Below, one piece after another: positions 31,157 to 43,100 of a stretch of DNA of 64,000 bases. The notes under the pieces are model-generated. The model saw only the letters and a list, made by a program, of their open reading frames with translations. It was not told the DNA's origin and made no database searches. Made by a program: the position numbers and the translations under genes. This stretch comes from Desmodus rotundus (lineage: Eukaryota; Chordata; Mammalia; Chiroptera; Phyllostomidae): contig NC_071393.1 of assembly GCF_022682495.2 (NCBI RefSeq), forward strand, positions 116,142,239 through 116,206,238, written 5' to 3'. Within the stretch, counting starts at the first letter, position 1. Every line of letters starts with the position of its first letter.

Positions 31157-34100
31157 GTGAGAGAGGGGGTTTGGAGAAGAGACTTTGTCAAACTATATTT
31201 TGGGCGAAAATTCAGAGAGTCAGCCCCTGGCCAGATTTCCTCCACACTTCCTTATTTTCATTCTAATCTTAATTCTTAAAGTGCTTCAAGCGGGGCCTGT
31301 TATGCTCTAGCTAGGAGCCATAGGGCTGGGTTAGGGCAGAAAGAGCTGGGTTTTTGAAGGGAGAAGGGAAAGGAGTGGACAGAAGAAAAGGAGGAACTCA
31401 AGAACATGGGGTGTATTTTCTACTCTTTTAACTTTAAACTTTCTATTTCCAGGGGAAGCAAAAGAAAACAAGGAAATACGCGACCATGAAGCGAATGCTT
31501 AGTCTGAGAGATCAGAGGCTGTGAGTGTCTGGAATCAGCTGAGCTCATAGACTGCCCAGAGTGCAGAAGTCACGAGGGGATAAGTAGCAAAACTTTTGTT
31601 GTTGTTTTGTATCCACTTTTAATATTATTGTGTCTTCGATCTACATAGCATGAGCTAGTCAGGCGTATAACATCCTCATAGCTACTGAGTTGAGTACACT
31701 GGTGAATGGGATGGGAAAGACAGAATGGGAAACGTCTAGATGTCTTCATTTTGTAAATCTCATAATGGAAGAAGAGAGTAGAATGATATTTCCTATTGTA
31801 AGAAGGACTTAAAAGGCTCCCTGCTTCGGTGAAGAATAGGCAAAGTTATTAAATAAGGACTGACCTTCATTGTGTTTAAGAGCCTGAGTACAATGGAATG
31901 GTCGTCAGCGGCTTCACAGTTACTGGATTGTATTTACAGCCTTTAGTATGTGTTTTATTTGTAGTATTTAGGAAATTTTCCCATTGAAAATATTTCATTT
32001 CTAGTTAAAGGTTAAATATTGTGTGTATATATATTGTTATATATTAACCCTTTATAAAAGGTGTGTGGAGGTTCCTCCCCCCTCCCTACTGTTGAAGCGT
32101 CTGAGTCTTCAGAAGATAAATGTCAGCGTTTTTACCCACTGCTTGGAAGTGGATTTTGGTCCTTGATGAGAGCTTCTGACTAAGAAAGAAATGATAGTAT
32201 AACTAACATATATTTATCCATTAATAATTTTTGAGTTATTAGTGGAGATTTTTTATTTAATTATGTCTAGTGAATTAATTATGTTAATTTAAGGCTACTT
32301 CCCACAATTACTTGTGGCCAAAAATATATTTATGTTAATATAAAAAAGCATGCTTATATTAATGTAAAGTAGTTACAAAATAAGATTTCCTCTGAAGACA
32401 AGAAACTTTGAATTTTGAATGAAATTGTAACAGCTATTGTTTTTTCTTATCGTCTGCATTTAATTTACTTTTTTTTTCCTAGTAAAGAAAAGGATAGATT
32501 AAAACCTAAAAAGAAAGAAAAGAAAGATCCTAGTGCACTCAAGGAAAGAGAAGTGTGAGTAATCAACATTTTCAAGTTTTCCTTTAAAACATGCTAAAGC
32601 CATAAACCTCTTAGAAATCTAGGCTTTCCTGACTGATTTGCCCAGTCACTTGTAAGTACACAACCATGCAAACAAAAGTGGTATTAACGAGCATATACCA
32701 ACTAGAGTGGTCCAAAGGCTTTTGGATTTCATGGCAGTAAAATTCATTCCCTAAAATGAATTTATTTGAGCCAAACTAATTACATATGCCAGAAAGCAAG
32801 GTCTCAAATGCTCTTAATTGCCATTGTTTAACACACAGGCATTTCAGAAAAGAGAAAATGTATCATCAGAAAAATAGTAAGGCTGTACTATCTTCAGAAT
32901 AAAGGTTACTCCTTTTCAATAAACACACTTAACTTTATGAAGCTTCTTCAGATTTTTCTTATTTTTCTCATTTTGCCCTAAAGTGGTGACGGATAAATCA
33001 CAGGATTTATTTCCAAGAACAAAAAGGAGTTTAATCTATAGCAAACTGTTCCAAGTAGGAACTTATTTTTGTTGATACCGAAGTATCAATGTACATATTA
33101 CTTTATGTTTTGTTTCTTTTTCTTTCAGCCCCCAATACTCTTCCTGCTTATTCTTCCAATATAACACACAGCTGGGCCCACCTTACCACATCCTGGTTGA
33201 TACCAACTTTATCAACTTTTCCATCAAGGCTAAACTGGACTTGGTGCAGTCAATGATGGACTGTCTCTATGCCAAGTGTGAGTGTCATACTTTCACATTT
33301 CTGTGACGTTTGTACGGAAATAATCGCATTTATCCAAATACGTGAAAAGAGGGGAATGGGGTTCTGGTTAACTTTGATGCTGGGCATTTAATGTGCTCAC
33401 CATAGCAATGAACATTTTCAGTGAATTGAAATACAATGCAAACTTGACTGGGAATAATTAAACTTTCACAATTCAGAAAATATTTAGTGTTCTTGGGTCA
33501 TTATTGGCATCAATTTTGAACATAGGGAAATTTTCTTTAGGATAAATAAAATTTTATTATATTTCTCAGTGTATATATTCTTTTACATTGTGGAGGAAGC
33601 TTTTTGTCATTTACCATCACAGAACCAGAAGTGATGATGGTCACTGATTGCTAGTTTATTCAATTTGGTATTTCTTTGTACCACAAAGGATCTGGGTAGT
33701 TTATTTACACCTAGTTATGCAGTTTACCATTAATACCCCTTATGTATTTGGATGTCCCTTCCTTCAAATGATCTTCCCTCACTTTCATGAGCAGGAATAA
33801 GAAAATTTAGGCCAAGTACAGGGAATAACTTCCTAATAGTGAGATCTGTTGCATTTTGTGGTGGGTTTATATTTATAATATTGGGTAGGCCAAAAAGTTC
33901 ATAGGTTTTTTTCTCTATGATGACTCTGGTAAAGCTTAATTGTCTTTAAATTCATTGGAAACACTTTTGTTAGATTGTATTATGACAGCTGAAGATTTGT
34001 GCAGGGTGTGGAGAAGGTGCTGTGACTGACTGAACTTGTCAAAAGTGGTTTGCGAAGTTTCCTGCTGGAGATTTCTCCCTAGACGGTGCTCCACGGTTGG

Positions 34101-37100
34101 GTAGGCCAGTTGAAGTTGATAGTGATAAAATTAAGACATTAACTGAGGACAGTCAATGCTCTATCACATGGGTGATAGCTGACATCATCAAAATGTCCAA
34201 ATCAATAAAGTTATTGGTGAAAATGGAAAATACATCTTTTATTTTACAGAAAAAAATTAAACACACTTTTTGGCCAACCCAATGTTTTGCAGGCATCTAG
34301 TTAAAGATACAAATGAAAATTAAACTTATACTTTGTTATAAAGAATAAATTATAATCAGAAGAAAAATTTTGCACCTCCTTTAATATTTAAAAGATACTA
34401 TATTATGAACATTATAGAGTGATGGTAATATAAATGTTGATTGATTAAAACTAGCAGGATGGTGTAAGAGTATGATAGGTAAGAGAGCTCAATTCTTTAA
34501 ATGCATAAAATTAATGAATAGAAAGAGTGACTGCATAAGGTTGTTACATTAACATACGAAGGTAACCTCCAAGTGAGTGAAATATTGTAGTTATCTTTTA
34601 AGGATCAGAATCGGTGGTATGGGAAAGTTTCAGAGGATTGTTACTTGTTCATATAGACCTTTCTGTAGTTCTTTTTAAAGCCATGTACGTGTAATACTTT
34701 CAATTTTTAAAAAATCTCTTAGGAATAATAAAGCTTAGTCTGAAGCTGGAGCACTGTCGTGCCTGTAGAAGTGGACTGGGGAGGCCCTGTATGAGGAAAG
34801 ACAGTGAACTTGGTGGATGTATCGTATTCCCATGGTGTTTCTCATAGTTGTCTCAGCTGCATCTCCAGCTTCTCAGGAATGCCGTGACCTACTTATAAAT
34901 GAGATGGATCGAGGGTTCAAACGTGGCCCTTTGGCGGTGAATTGTTTCCTGGACACCATAGCTCCACTCTTATTGCCTAGATGATGATTGTCTACGATAG
35001 CTTTAGCCCTATAGTTAGGCTTTCCCTAGATATGGATACTTGTAGAGTACAGCTATAATGCCTTTTCTGAAAACAAGCTTATTAAGGAGAATACCACTTT
35101 CTGCAGTCTCTTGTGTAACAAACATAATACCTGGAAGTAAAGGCTAAAGAAACATCTTAAGTGCAAACTCAGTTACTTAGGAGATTAACTTAATTGTTTT
35201 ATTCTCTGCTTACTTAATTTTTCTTCACTTGCGCCTATTCCTGAAGGAAGGCCTTTATCTTCTTGCCTTTAAGATGCCCCATGGACCTTTTCATAGGTCC
35301 CGGTATATTCCATTTCCATGAGATATTCCAACAATGAGAAATAGTTAGCTTCCCATCAGCTTTCTTTCCTACCCGTGAATGCTCTTCTCTGTTACTTTGT
35401 GTTTCTTCATAATGATCTTCCTGGGCCTACTTCCCTGCCCAGATGCAAGCCCTTGCTTGTTTCACAGCTACATGGCCCTGAAATTGATCTTCTCAAGGCC
35501 TCTATTGCTCTCTGATTCCATGATGATCTGATCTTACTGACTTTATACCTTTATTTTACAACTGCTCTTTCTTCTGGGCATTATTCCTTAATTTAAAATT
35601 TCTTAACTCTTGTCTGCTTTCAAAAGTATTGATGTACTTGAAAACACAGCATAAAAAATAATGGAAGTTCCCTATAATAATGCCTTACCTCAGAGAGGGA
35701 CAATTTAAAAAAATTCATATACAGTCTCTCTAGGGTGGAAGTTAGTTTTGTTTCTTTTATTAATAAAAATGGATCACACATTAATTACTACTTACGTTTG
35801 TGCTTTTTTTTAAACTGCGTTGAGATGTACTTCACATAGTATACAATACACCCATTTAAAGTATACAATTCTATGGTTTTTAGTGTATTCATAGTTGACC
35901 TTTAAAACATTTTCACTAATCCAGAAAAATGTGTGAACCCCTTAGCCATCAGCCTTCAACTCTTCCCTTTCCCGCCATCCCTGGCAGCCATGAATTTGCT
36001 TTCTCTGTGTATAGATTTGCCTATTCTGGACATTTCATTAATATGGGATCAAAATATTTGGTCCTCTTTCACTTAGCATAGCATTTTCAAAGTCATCTAT
36101 GGTAAAGGCTATATCAATTCTTTTTATTACCAAATAATATTCTGTTGCAGGGATAGATCACATTTATTCATTTCTGCTTGCTATTTATATTGAAAAACTG
36201 TATCACGAATGTTTTTCTGTGACAGTATTTGCAGATGTACCTCATTCCTTTTAAAGTTACATAGTTTTCTACTTTTTATAATTTTATTTATTTTTAGAGG
36301 GGAAGGAAGGAGAAAGAGGAGAGAAACATCAATGTGTAGTTGCCTCTCATGCACCCACTACTGGGGACCTGGCCTGCATCCCAGGCATGTGCCCTGACTG
36401 GGAATCGAACTGGCAACCCTTTGGTTCACAGGCCGGCACTCAATCCACTGAGCCACCAGCCAGGGCCTATTGTTTATCATTTAAAAAAAAAACCAATATT
36501 TTGTTAGACATTTGGAGGCCCTGTGATAAACAAGCCTGTAGTGAATTTGTGAATATATCTGTTAGAGTGAAATATTTCTTTAAGATACATTTTCTAGAGC
36601 TATACTGCAATATCAGGGGGTACGTATATATTTTTATTTTAATAGGTATTGCAAAATTGCCCTCAAATAGTTGTGTGGTTTTTATATACTTACTAACTTT
36701 GTGTGAAAATACCTGTTTCCTTAATATTGGGTATTTTCGTCTGTTGAATCTTTGCCACTCTAACAGATAGAAAATAAAATCTTGTTTCAAGTAATATCTC
36801 CTTATAATAAGATTGAGCCCCTTTATGCTCCCTGGCCATTTGTATGTCTTCTTCTCTGAACTGAAATGTGACGTGGTGGTTAAGAAGCCAGTCTGCACTC
36901 TGACAGTCCCGGTTCAACTCTCATCTTCACCCTTTGCTGTCTGGGTACTTCTTTGTGCCTCAGGTTCCGCGTCTATAAAATGGGGATGATGATAATAATA
37001 ACAGCATTACCTGGTGAGAATTGTTCTAGAGATTAAACGAGATAATCCTTGTAAAGTGCTTAGCATAATGTCTGGAAAACAGCACATAATGCTGAGCTAT

Positions 37101-40100
37101 TATAAGCTTGTAATATACTAAGGAAATTAGCCCTTTGAGAAATGTGTAGAAATATATTTCCCAATTTTATTTTTATTTTACTTTAGTATGTCTTTTAGTT
37201 TGATGGTTGTCAAAGAGAAGTTTTATACTTTTTTGTGATCGGATTTACTTTTTTTTTTTTTTGGTTAATTTTAGGTTCCTTTTTGGTTCACATTTAAATT
37301 TTTTTTCATCTAGAATTGATATTAATATATAAAACAATGACAGGGATCCAGCTTATACTTTTTTCCTCCAGATGTGTTTATGACAGATACGTTACGGAAT
37401 CTGTGGTGTGGGGTTGGAACAGTTCACTAGTTTCTTTATAAAGAGGGATTTTGTTCTCCTGCAGTTCTTACCGTTCATTTCACTGTACTTATTCTGCTTC
37501 ATCCAGAGCAGGATGTAATTCAGAGAGAGTAAAATCAGTTTCTTCACGAGTTCTTTTACTAACGTAGTTTTTTTTTCCTGGCAGGTATACCTTGTATAAC
37601 GGACTGTGTAATGGCTGAAATTGAGAAACTGGGGCAGAAGTATCGAGTGGCTCTAAGGTAGGAAGGAGCTGGCCAGTCTAGATTTGTTCTAGATCGGTGT
37701 ACTGAAGGTTCCTTTGACTGTTCTCCATCTGTTTGCTGTCCAAAGATTTCTTGGCTGATTAGAGTAAATAAAAATAGAAAACTAGTTAACTATAGTCAAG
37801 AACATAGACAATTGAAGTTTAGAGATTTTTAAGCTTCGGCATTTTTTAAATTAAATTTACTGGTGAATGACATTGTATGTTTCAGGTGTACAACTTTATA
37901 ACACACCTGTGTACTCCATTGTGTGCTCACTGCCCAGAGTCTAGTGTTCCGTCACAGTGTATTTGACGCCTTTTCCTGTCTCCATCCTCCGTGAGCCCCC
38001 TTCTCCTCTGGTAACCACCACACTGTTGTGTGTGTCTGTTTTGTTCATTCATTTGTGGCTTTTTCTTTTATATCCCACATATGAGTGAAATCAGATGGTT
38101 TTATCCTTTTTTGTCTTGTTTTGCTTAGCACGATACTCTCAAGATCTATTATTAATGTTTTTGCAAAAGGCAATATTTCACCTTTTTTATGGCTGAGTAT
38201 TCCGTTATATATGTACGTAATGCCCATATCTTCTTTATCTAACCATAAGTTGAAGAACACTTAGGATGTTTCTTTTTTCTTTTTTCAAGTTTTCAGTTGA
38301 GTTTAATAGGTTGTTTCTATGTCTTGGCTATTGTGAATAATGTAAGCTGAAGGTTTTTGAACTAAGTTACTTGGTCATATTGGTCTTTTGGGCCACCTTT
38401 TATGTTCCTCTAGATTCTCAATTAGAAATTGTCTTTCTATTAGTTTATCTAGACATCTCCATCAGAATCTCACAGTTTAAGAATTCATATTCTAAGTTTT
38501 GAGGTTACTCTAGCAAGTACCCTCGAGTTTAGAGTAGCAGTTCCCCGAGTATGGTCCTCTATCCCTAGAAGTCTCAGAGACCTTTGCAGGGAGCTGGGAA
38601 ACTTTTCGTAATAATACCAAGACATCGCCTTTGTCAGTGTGCTGACATTTGTACTGACGGCAGAAATGCTGGTTCGGTGCCTTAGAACAAATCAAGGCAA
38701 TGGGCCCAAACAATGCTAGTAGTCTTCGTATTTTTCACTGCCACCCACTGGCAGTTTAAAAAAAAAGCCAGAGTCATTTAAGAATGTACTCCATGAATCC
38801 TGGCTGGTGTGGCTCAGTGGTCGAGTGCCCACCTGCAAATCAAAGGGTCACCGGATGGATTTCCGGTCAGGGTACATGCCCGGGTTGCGGGCCAGGTCCC
38901 CAGTAGGGAACACGCAAGAGGCAACCACACATTGTTTCCCTCTCTTTCTCCCTCTCTTCCCCTCTCTAAAAATAAAGAAATAAAATCTTTTTTTTTTTTA
39001 AAGAATGCTCTTGACGAAACAGTGAAATTTGTCCAGTTTATTAACTCTCAATCCTGGAGAACACGTCAGTGTTCTTTGTCATAACGTGAAGCACACCCAG
39101 GGCGCTTCTGCTGATAACACAGGGTGAAGGTCATCTCAGCGAAAAGCATTTGTGTGCTTGTTTGAGTGGTGGCCTGAACCAGCTGCTTTTTCATGGACTA
39201 TAGTTTTTATTTGAAGAACAACAGACAAACACCGATTTTTCAGACTTTGGTATTTAGCAAATACTTTCTCAAAAATGCAGTGAACCTGTCACTCAAAGAA
39301 AACAACTTACTGTATTAGTTATCAATGATAAAATTCAAGTTTTCAAGTGAAAACTAGAGTTTTGGAAAAGCATGAGCTTATCACCTTCCCAATATTAAAG
39401 ACCTTTCTGTTGAGACCAGTAAAGATATTGAGTATGAGTATTTTGATATTGTATAATGTAATGAAATGTGTCACTATTTGGAAGATCTGTGTAACTCAGT
39501 GAATCACTATTTCCACATGCTCCATATGAGATGTTACAAAATCGGCCATGGGTAAAAGACCCAGTCAAAGTGCGAGGTATACCTGTGGACGTGTGTGTGT
39601 GTGTGTGTGTGTGACCTTTATAGAGGTGTAATTTACATACTGTAAAATTCACCAAGTTTAATTGTGTCATTTGATGGCTCTGGCAAATGTATACAGTCAT
39701 GGAACCATCGTCATAGGCGTGAAATAGAACAGTCCATCACACCAGCAATGTGATTCCATTTATATGAAGTTCTAGAAAAGGCAAAACTGTAGTAATAGAA
39801 TACAGACCAGTGGTTACCTGCAGCTGAGGATCTCACTTCTTTCACAAAAACCAATTCCAGGTAGATTAAGTGTGTAAACTTTTACAGAAAATATAGAGAA
39901 TACCTTAGTGATTTTAGAGTGGGCAGGGATTTGTTAAGAAGTACAAACCATAACGGAAACTAATCAGTTTGATTCTATTGAAATTGAATACTTCTCTATA
40001 ACAAAAGACACCATAAACAAAGTGAAAAGATAAGCCACAGATGTTAGTAACAATTATAATCAACAAAGGGTTTATTTTTAAAATATATTTAAAAGCTACA

Positions 40101-43100
40101 GACCTATAAGACAAAGATAGAATCCTTAAAATCACAATGAAATATCATTTCATACCGAAAAGATTGGCAAGAATTAAACTATGCTTGACAATACCAAAAA
40201 TAGTTGAGGCTGTGAAGCAATGGGAATTCTCATACTCGGTTGCTAAGGATATAAACTGGACGGTCATTTTGGAGAGCAATTCGGTAATACCTGATAGAAA
40301 CAAGGTAGTCCATACCCTTATAGCACTGTGTCTTCCAACCTGGGATCACAACCTGGAGGTTACAAAGTCTATATAATGGTTCACAGCAAGTGCTTTTTAA
40401 TGAAATACAGACTAAACTAAACATAAAACCCCAGCATGCATTGTAGCACAGGTTGAGTCCTGTATCACAGAATTTTTTTTTACTTTTATATGTGTGTGTA
40501 TATATGTGCTTACTGTGTGGTAGGTAAAATGTGTTTCATACTGTAGGTCTGGTAAAAAAAAAAAAAAAAAAAAAAAGGCAGGGGAGGATGGCTGCCATAG
40601 AGAAGCTCACATATATTTATTGGAGACAAGCATTGGAATTTTTTTACATGTATAGTAGCAAAAACTGGCAGGCAGCTAAAAGATCTATTAAGATAATGAA
40701 TAAATTGTGGAATGTTTATGAATTAAATACTATGCAGGAGTAAAAATGAATGAAGTAGAGTTATATGTCAATATGGATAAACCACAAAGACAATGTAAAA
40801 AAGAAAGCAAGCACATACGTAGAGCATATCATTTATCTATAGTTTAAAAACATGCAAACTTGGCCCTGGCTGGGTAGCTCAGCTGTTTAGAACATCATCC
40901 TGATACACCAAGTTCAATCCCCGATCAAGGCACATACAAGAATCAACCAATGAATGCATAAATAAGTGGAACAACAAATCTCTTTCTCACTCTCTCAAAT
41001 CAATAGATTGTTTTTAAAATGTTTAATGCAAACTCCATTGTTTACAGACACATACATATGTAATCTTACATACACAGTAAAATCTGTGTGGGACTGATAA
41101 ATACTTGTAGAGAGGTAAAAAGAGACTAGGAATGGAGAGGGGGCTTCTTTTTATCTGTAATGTTTAACTAGATGGTGGGTACAGTTCATTCCTTATGCTT
41201 TTTACATACTTGAAATACTTTGAATAAAAAAAGGATAAAGAGGCAATTATTTAAAAAATAATTTAAAAATAAACAATGGAAGGGGAGAAAAGAGAAGCAA
41301 TAAGTGGAAGCACCAAGTTTGGCTATGAAGAAAAGCAGAGACGTGGGATGTTAACTGGAGGGGCTGGTATAAGTAAAAAGGATTTTTTTTTTTCTTTTTT
41401 AAGATGGATGAAGTACCATGTTGATATGTTTCTGGGAAAGATCAGTGGGAAGGAAGAGATCAGTGATTTCAGCAGTAAAGGGAGAACTAGAGCAAAAGCC
41501 TAGACTATTGCCTACCTCATCTCTCAGCAGCCAGCCAGTCTCCCTCTCTTCCAGTGTGTCCTGTTTAGTCTTCCTAAGACAAAGCTTTGCCTGTGACCCT
41601 CTATCCTGGAGAAGGCTTGAATGATTCCCCATCAGCTGTGTCCTGGAGCTCCCACGCCTCAGCCCGGCATTGGAGACTCCTCTTCCCAGTCTATCCTCTA
41701 CCTGCCTTTCCAGCCCTGTCTCACTTTGCTCTGCGTGAACACCTTCTCTCTCTTCCCTGAACACACCCAGACCATTTTACAGATGGCTGGCGCCCCATTT
41801 GGAATGTGCCTGCCTCCACTTTGCTTGGAACATTCCTTTATCTTCATTTTATTTTTATCTCCATGTAATTTTTTTCAGATTTACCCAGCCCACATTGACC
41901 TAGCTCTGAACTGCTGCGATGTGGAATACTTTTGCTGCACGTGGTACCTGTGTGCTGCCTTGTATTTCTATTCATTTCGTGACTCGTCGTCATTGTGTAG
42001 TAGAGCACGGACCTGGGACCACAGGCCTGGGTTTTCTATTTCAGACTTGTGTGAAAATAAGACCTGTTTGATTTGATAACGGCCAACAGTATGGACATAT
42101 ACTTCCAGGGTGGGGCAAAAATAGGTTTACAGTTGTGAGTGTGCAAAACAGAGTTTATTCTTGTATCATTGTTCGTTATTGTATTATTTTCCATACAAAT
42201 AACTGTAAACCTACTTCTGCCACACCCTGTAAAATAAAAAATAAAATTCCCCCTCCATACTCACACTTTGTCCATTCTCTTAGCCTAAGATTGACAATTG
42301 AAAACGATTCGTATATAGTTAATATGTATTTCTCCAGGCAAATGCAAATCTAGAGAATCAGAGAAAAGAATTGTATTTTCTTAATTGAATGATAGATCCA
42401 GTGGCCTATTTTGTTTATTAAACAGTTTATTATAGGTCCTTCCACATTGATACCTACAACCCTGCCTCATTTTTTTGATAGGATAGGAGCACCAAAATGT
42501 ATTTAACTTTTCCCTTGTTGATGGATATTCGTATTATTTCCAGTTTTTCACTGTTATCAGCTTTGCTGCAGTGGCCATCCTTGTGCCTGTATTCTTGTAC
42601 ATGTGTAAGAAAACTTCCTAAAAATGAATTGGTTGGGTTAAAATTGATTTGGCTTTAAATCCCGGATTTTCCAGCTGGGTTACTTTAAACAAATTACTTC
42701 ATCTCTGAATCTGCTACCTCGTCTGTAAAATGGAAGTATACTGATTCAGAGTTTTATGAACATTACATGACCAAAGACACACCAGCTGTCAGTGAGGAAG
42801 TTTTAATTCCCTTTTTATAAGTTGTCTTTCCAATTAGGTGGTCCGCTTCATGAGAAGCAGGGTGCCTTAAAATCTACACGTAGATTGTGTTACTCTTACT
42901 TCACTGAATGAGTCTGAGAAAGTCATCCGATTGCCAGAATGTTTTCCTTAACCCACTTCTGTAACCCTCCAGGATCGCCAAGGACCCCAGGTTTGAACGG
43001 TTACCATGCACACACAAAGGGACCTATGCGGATGACTGTTTAGTGCAGAGAGTAACTCAGGTATTGTTTACTTTGTGCTTTTAAAAAAGAAAAGGTAAGC

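Larger units (their letters stand above)
30845..31160. promoter_or_regulatory. CpG-rich bidirectional promoter of AREL1 (-) and FCF1 (+)
   Basis: A sharp rise in CpG separates the 5' intron of AREL1 from the first FCF1 codon. Visible motifs: CRE-like tgacgtcc (30913-30920), ETS-type acttccgcttccgg (31055-31068), ccggaagta (31080-31088), ccggaag (31126-31132), an inverted CCAAT box (attgg, 31091-31095) followed by tgacgc. Divergent genes plus ETS/CCAAT boxes without a TATA box fit a shared housekeeping promoter. Exact start sites cannot be read. Confidence 0.8.

Noticed and set aside
34097..34300. 67-codon frame resembling mariner transposase
   Set aside because: It is a remnant within an internally deleted element with no catalytic part; listed as a mobile element, not a gene.
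36467..36898. 143-codon minus-strand frame in FCF1 intron 4
   Set aside because: It spans L1-like antisense sequence and the MIR start; no recognisable protein beyond repeat-derived residues.
41399..42076. 121- and 151-codon frames on both strands
   Set aside because: Both lie in L2 3' sequence, which is noncoding.
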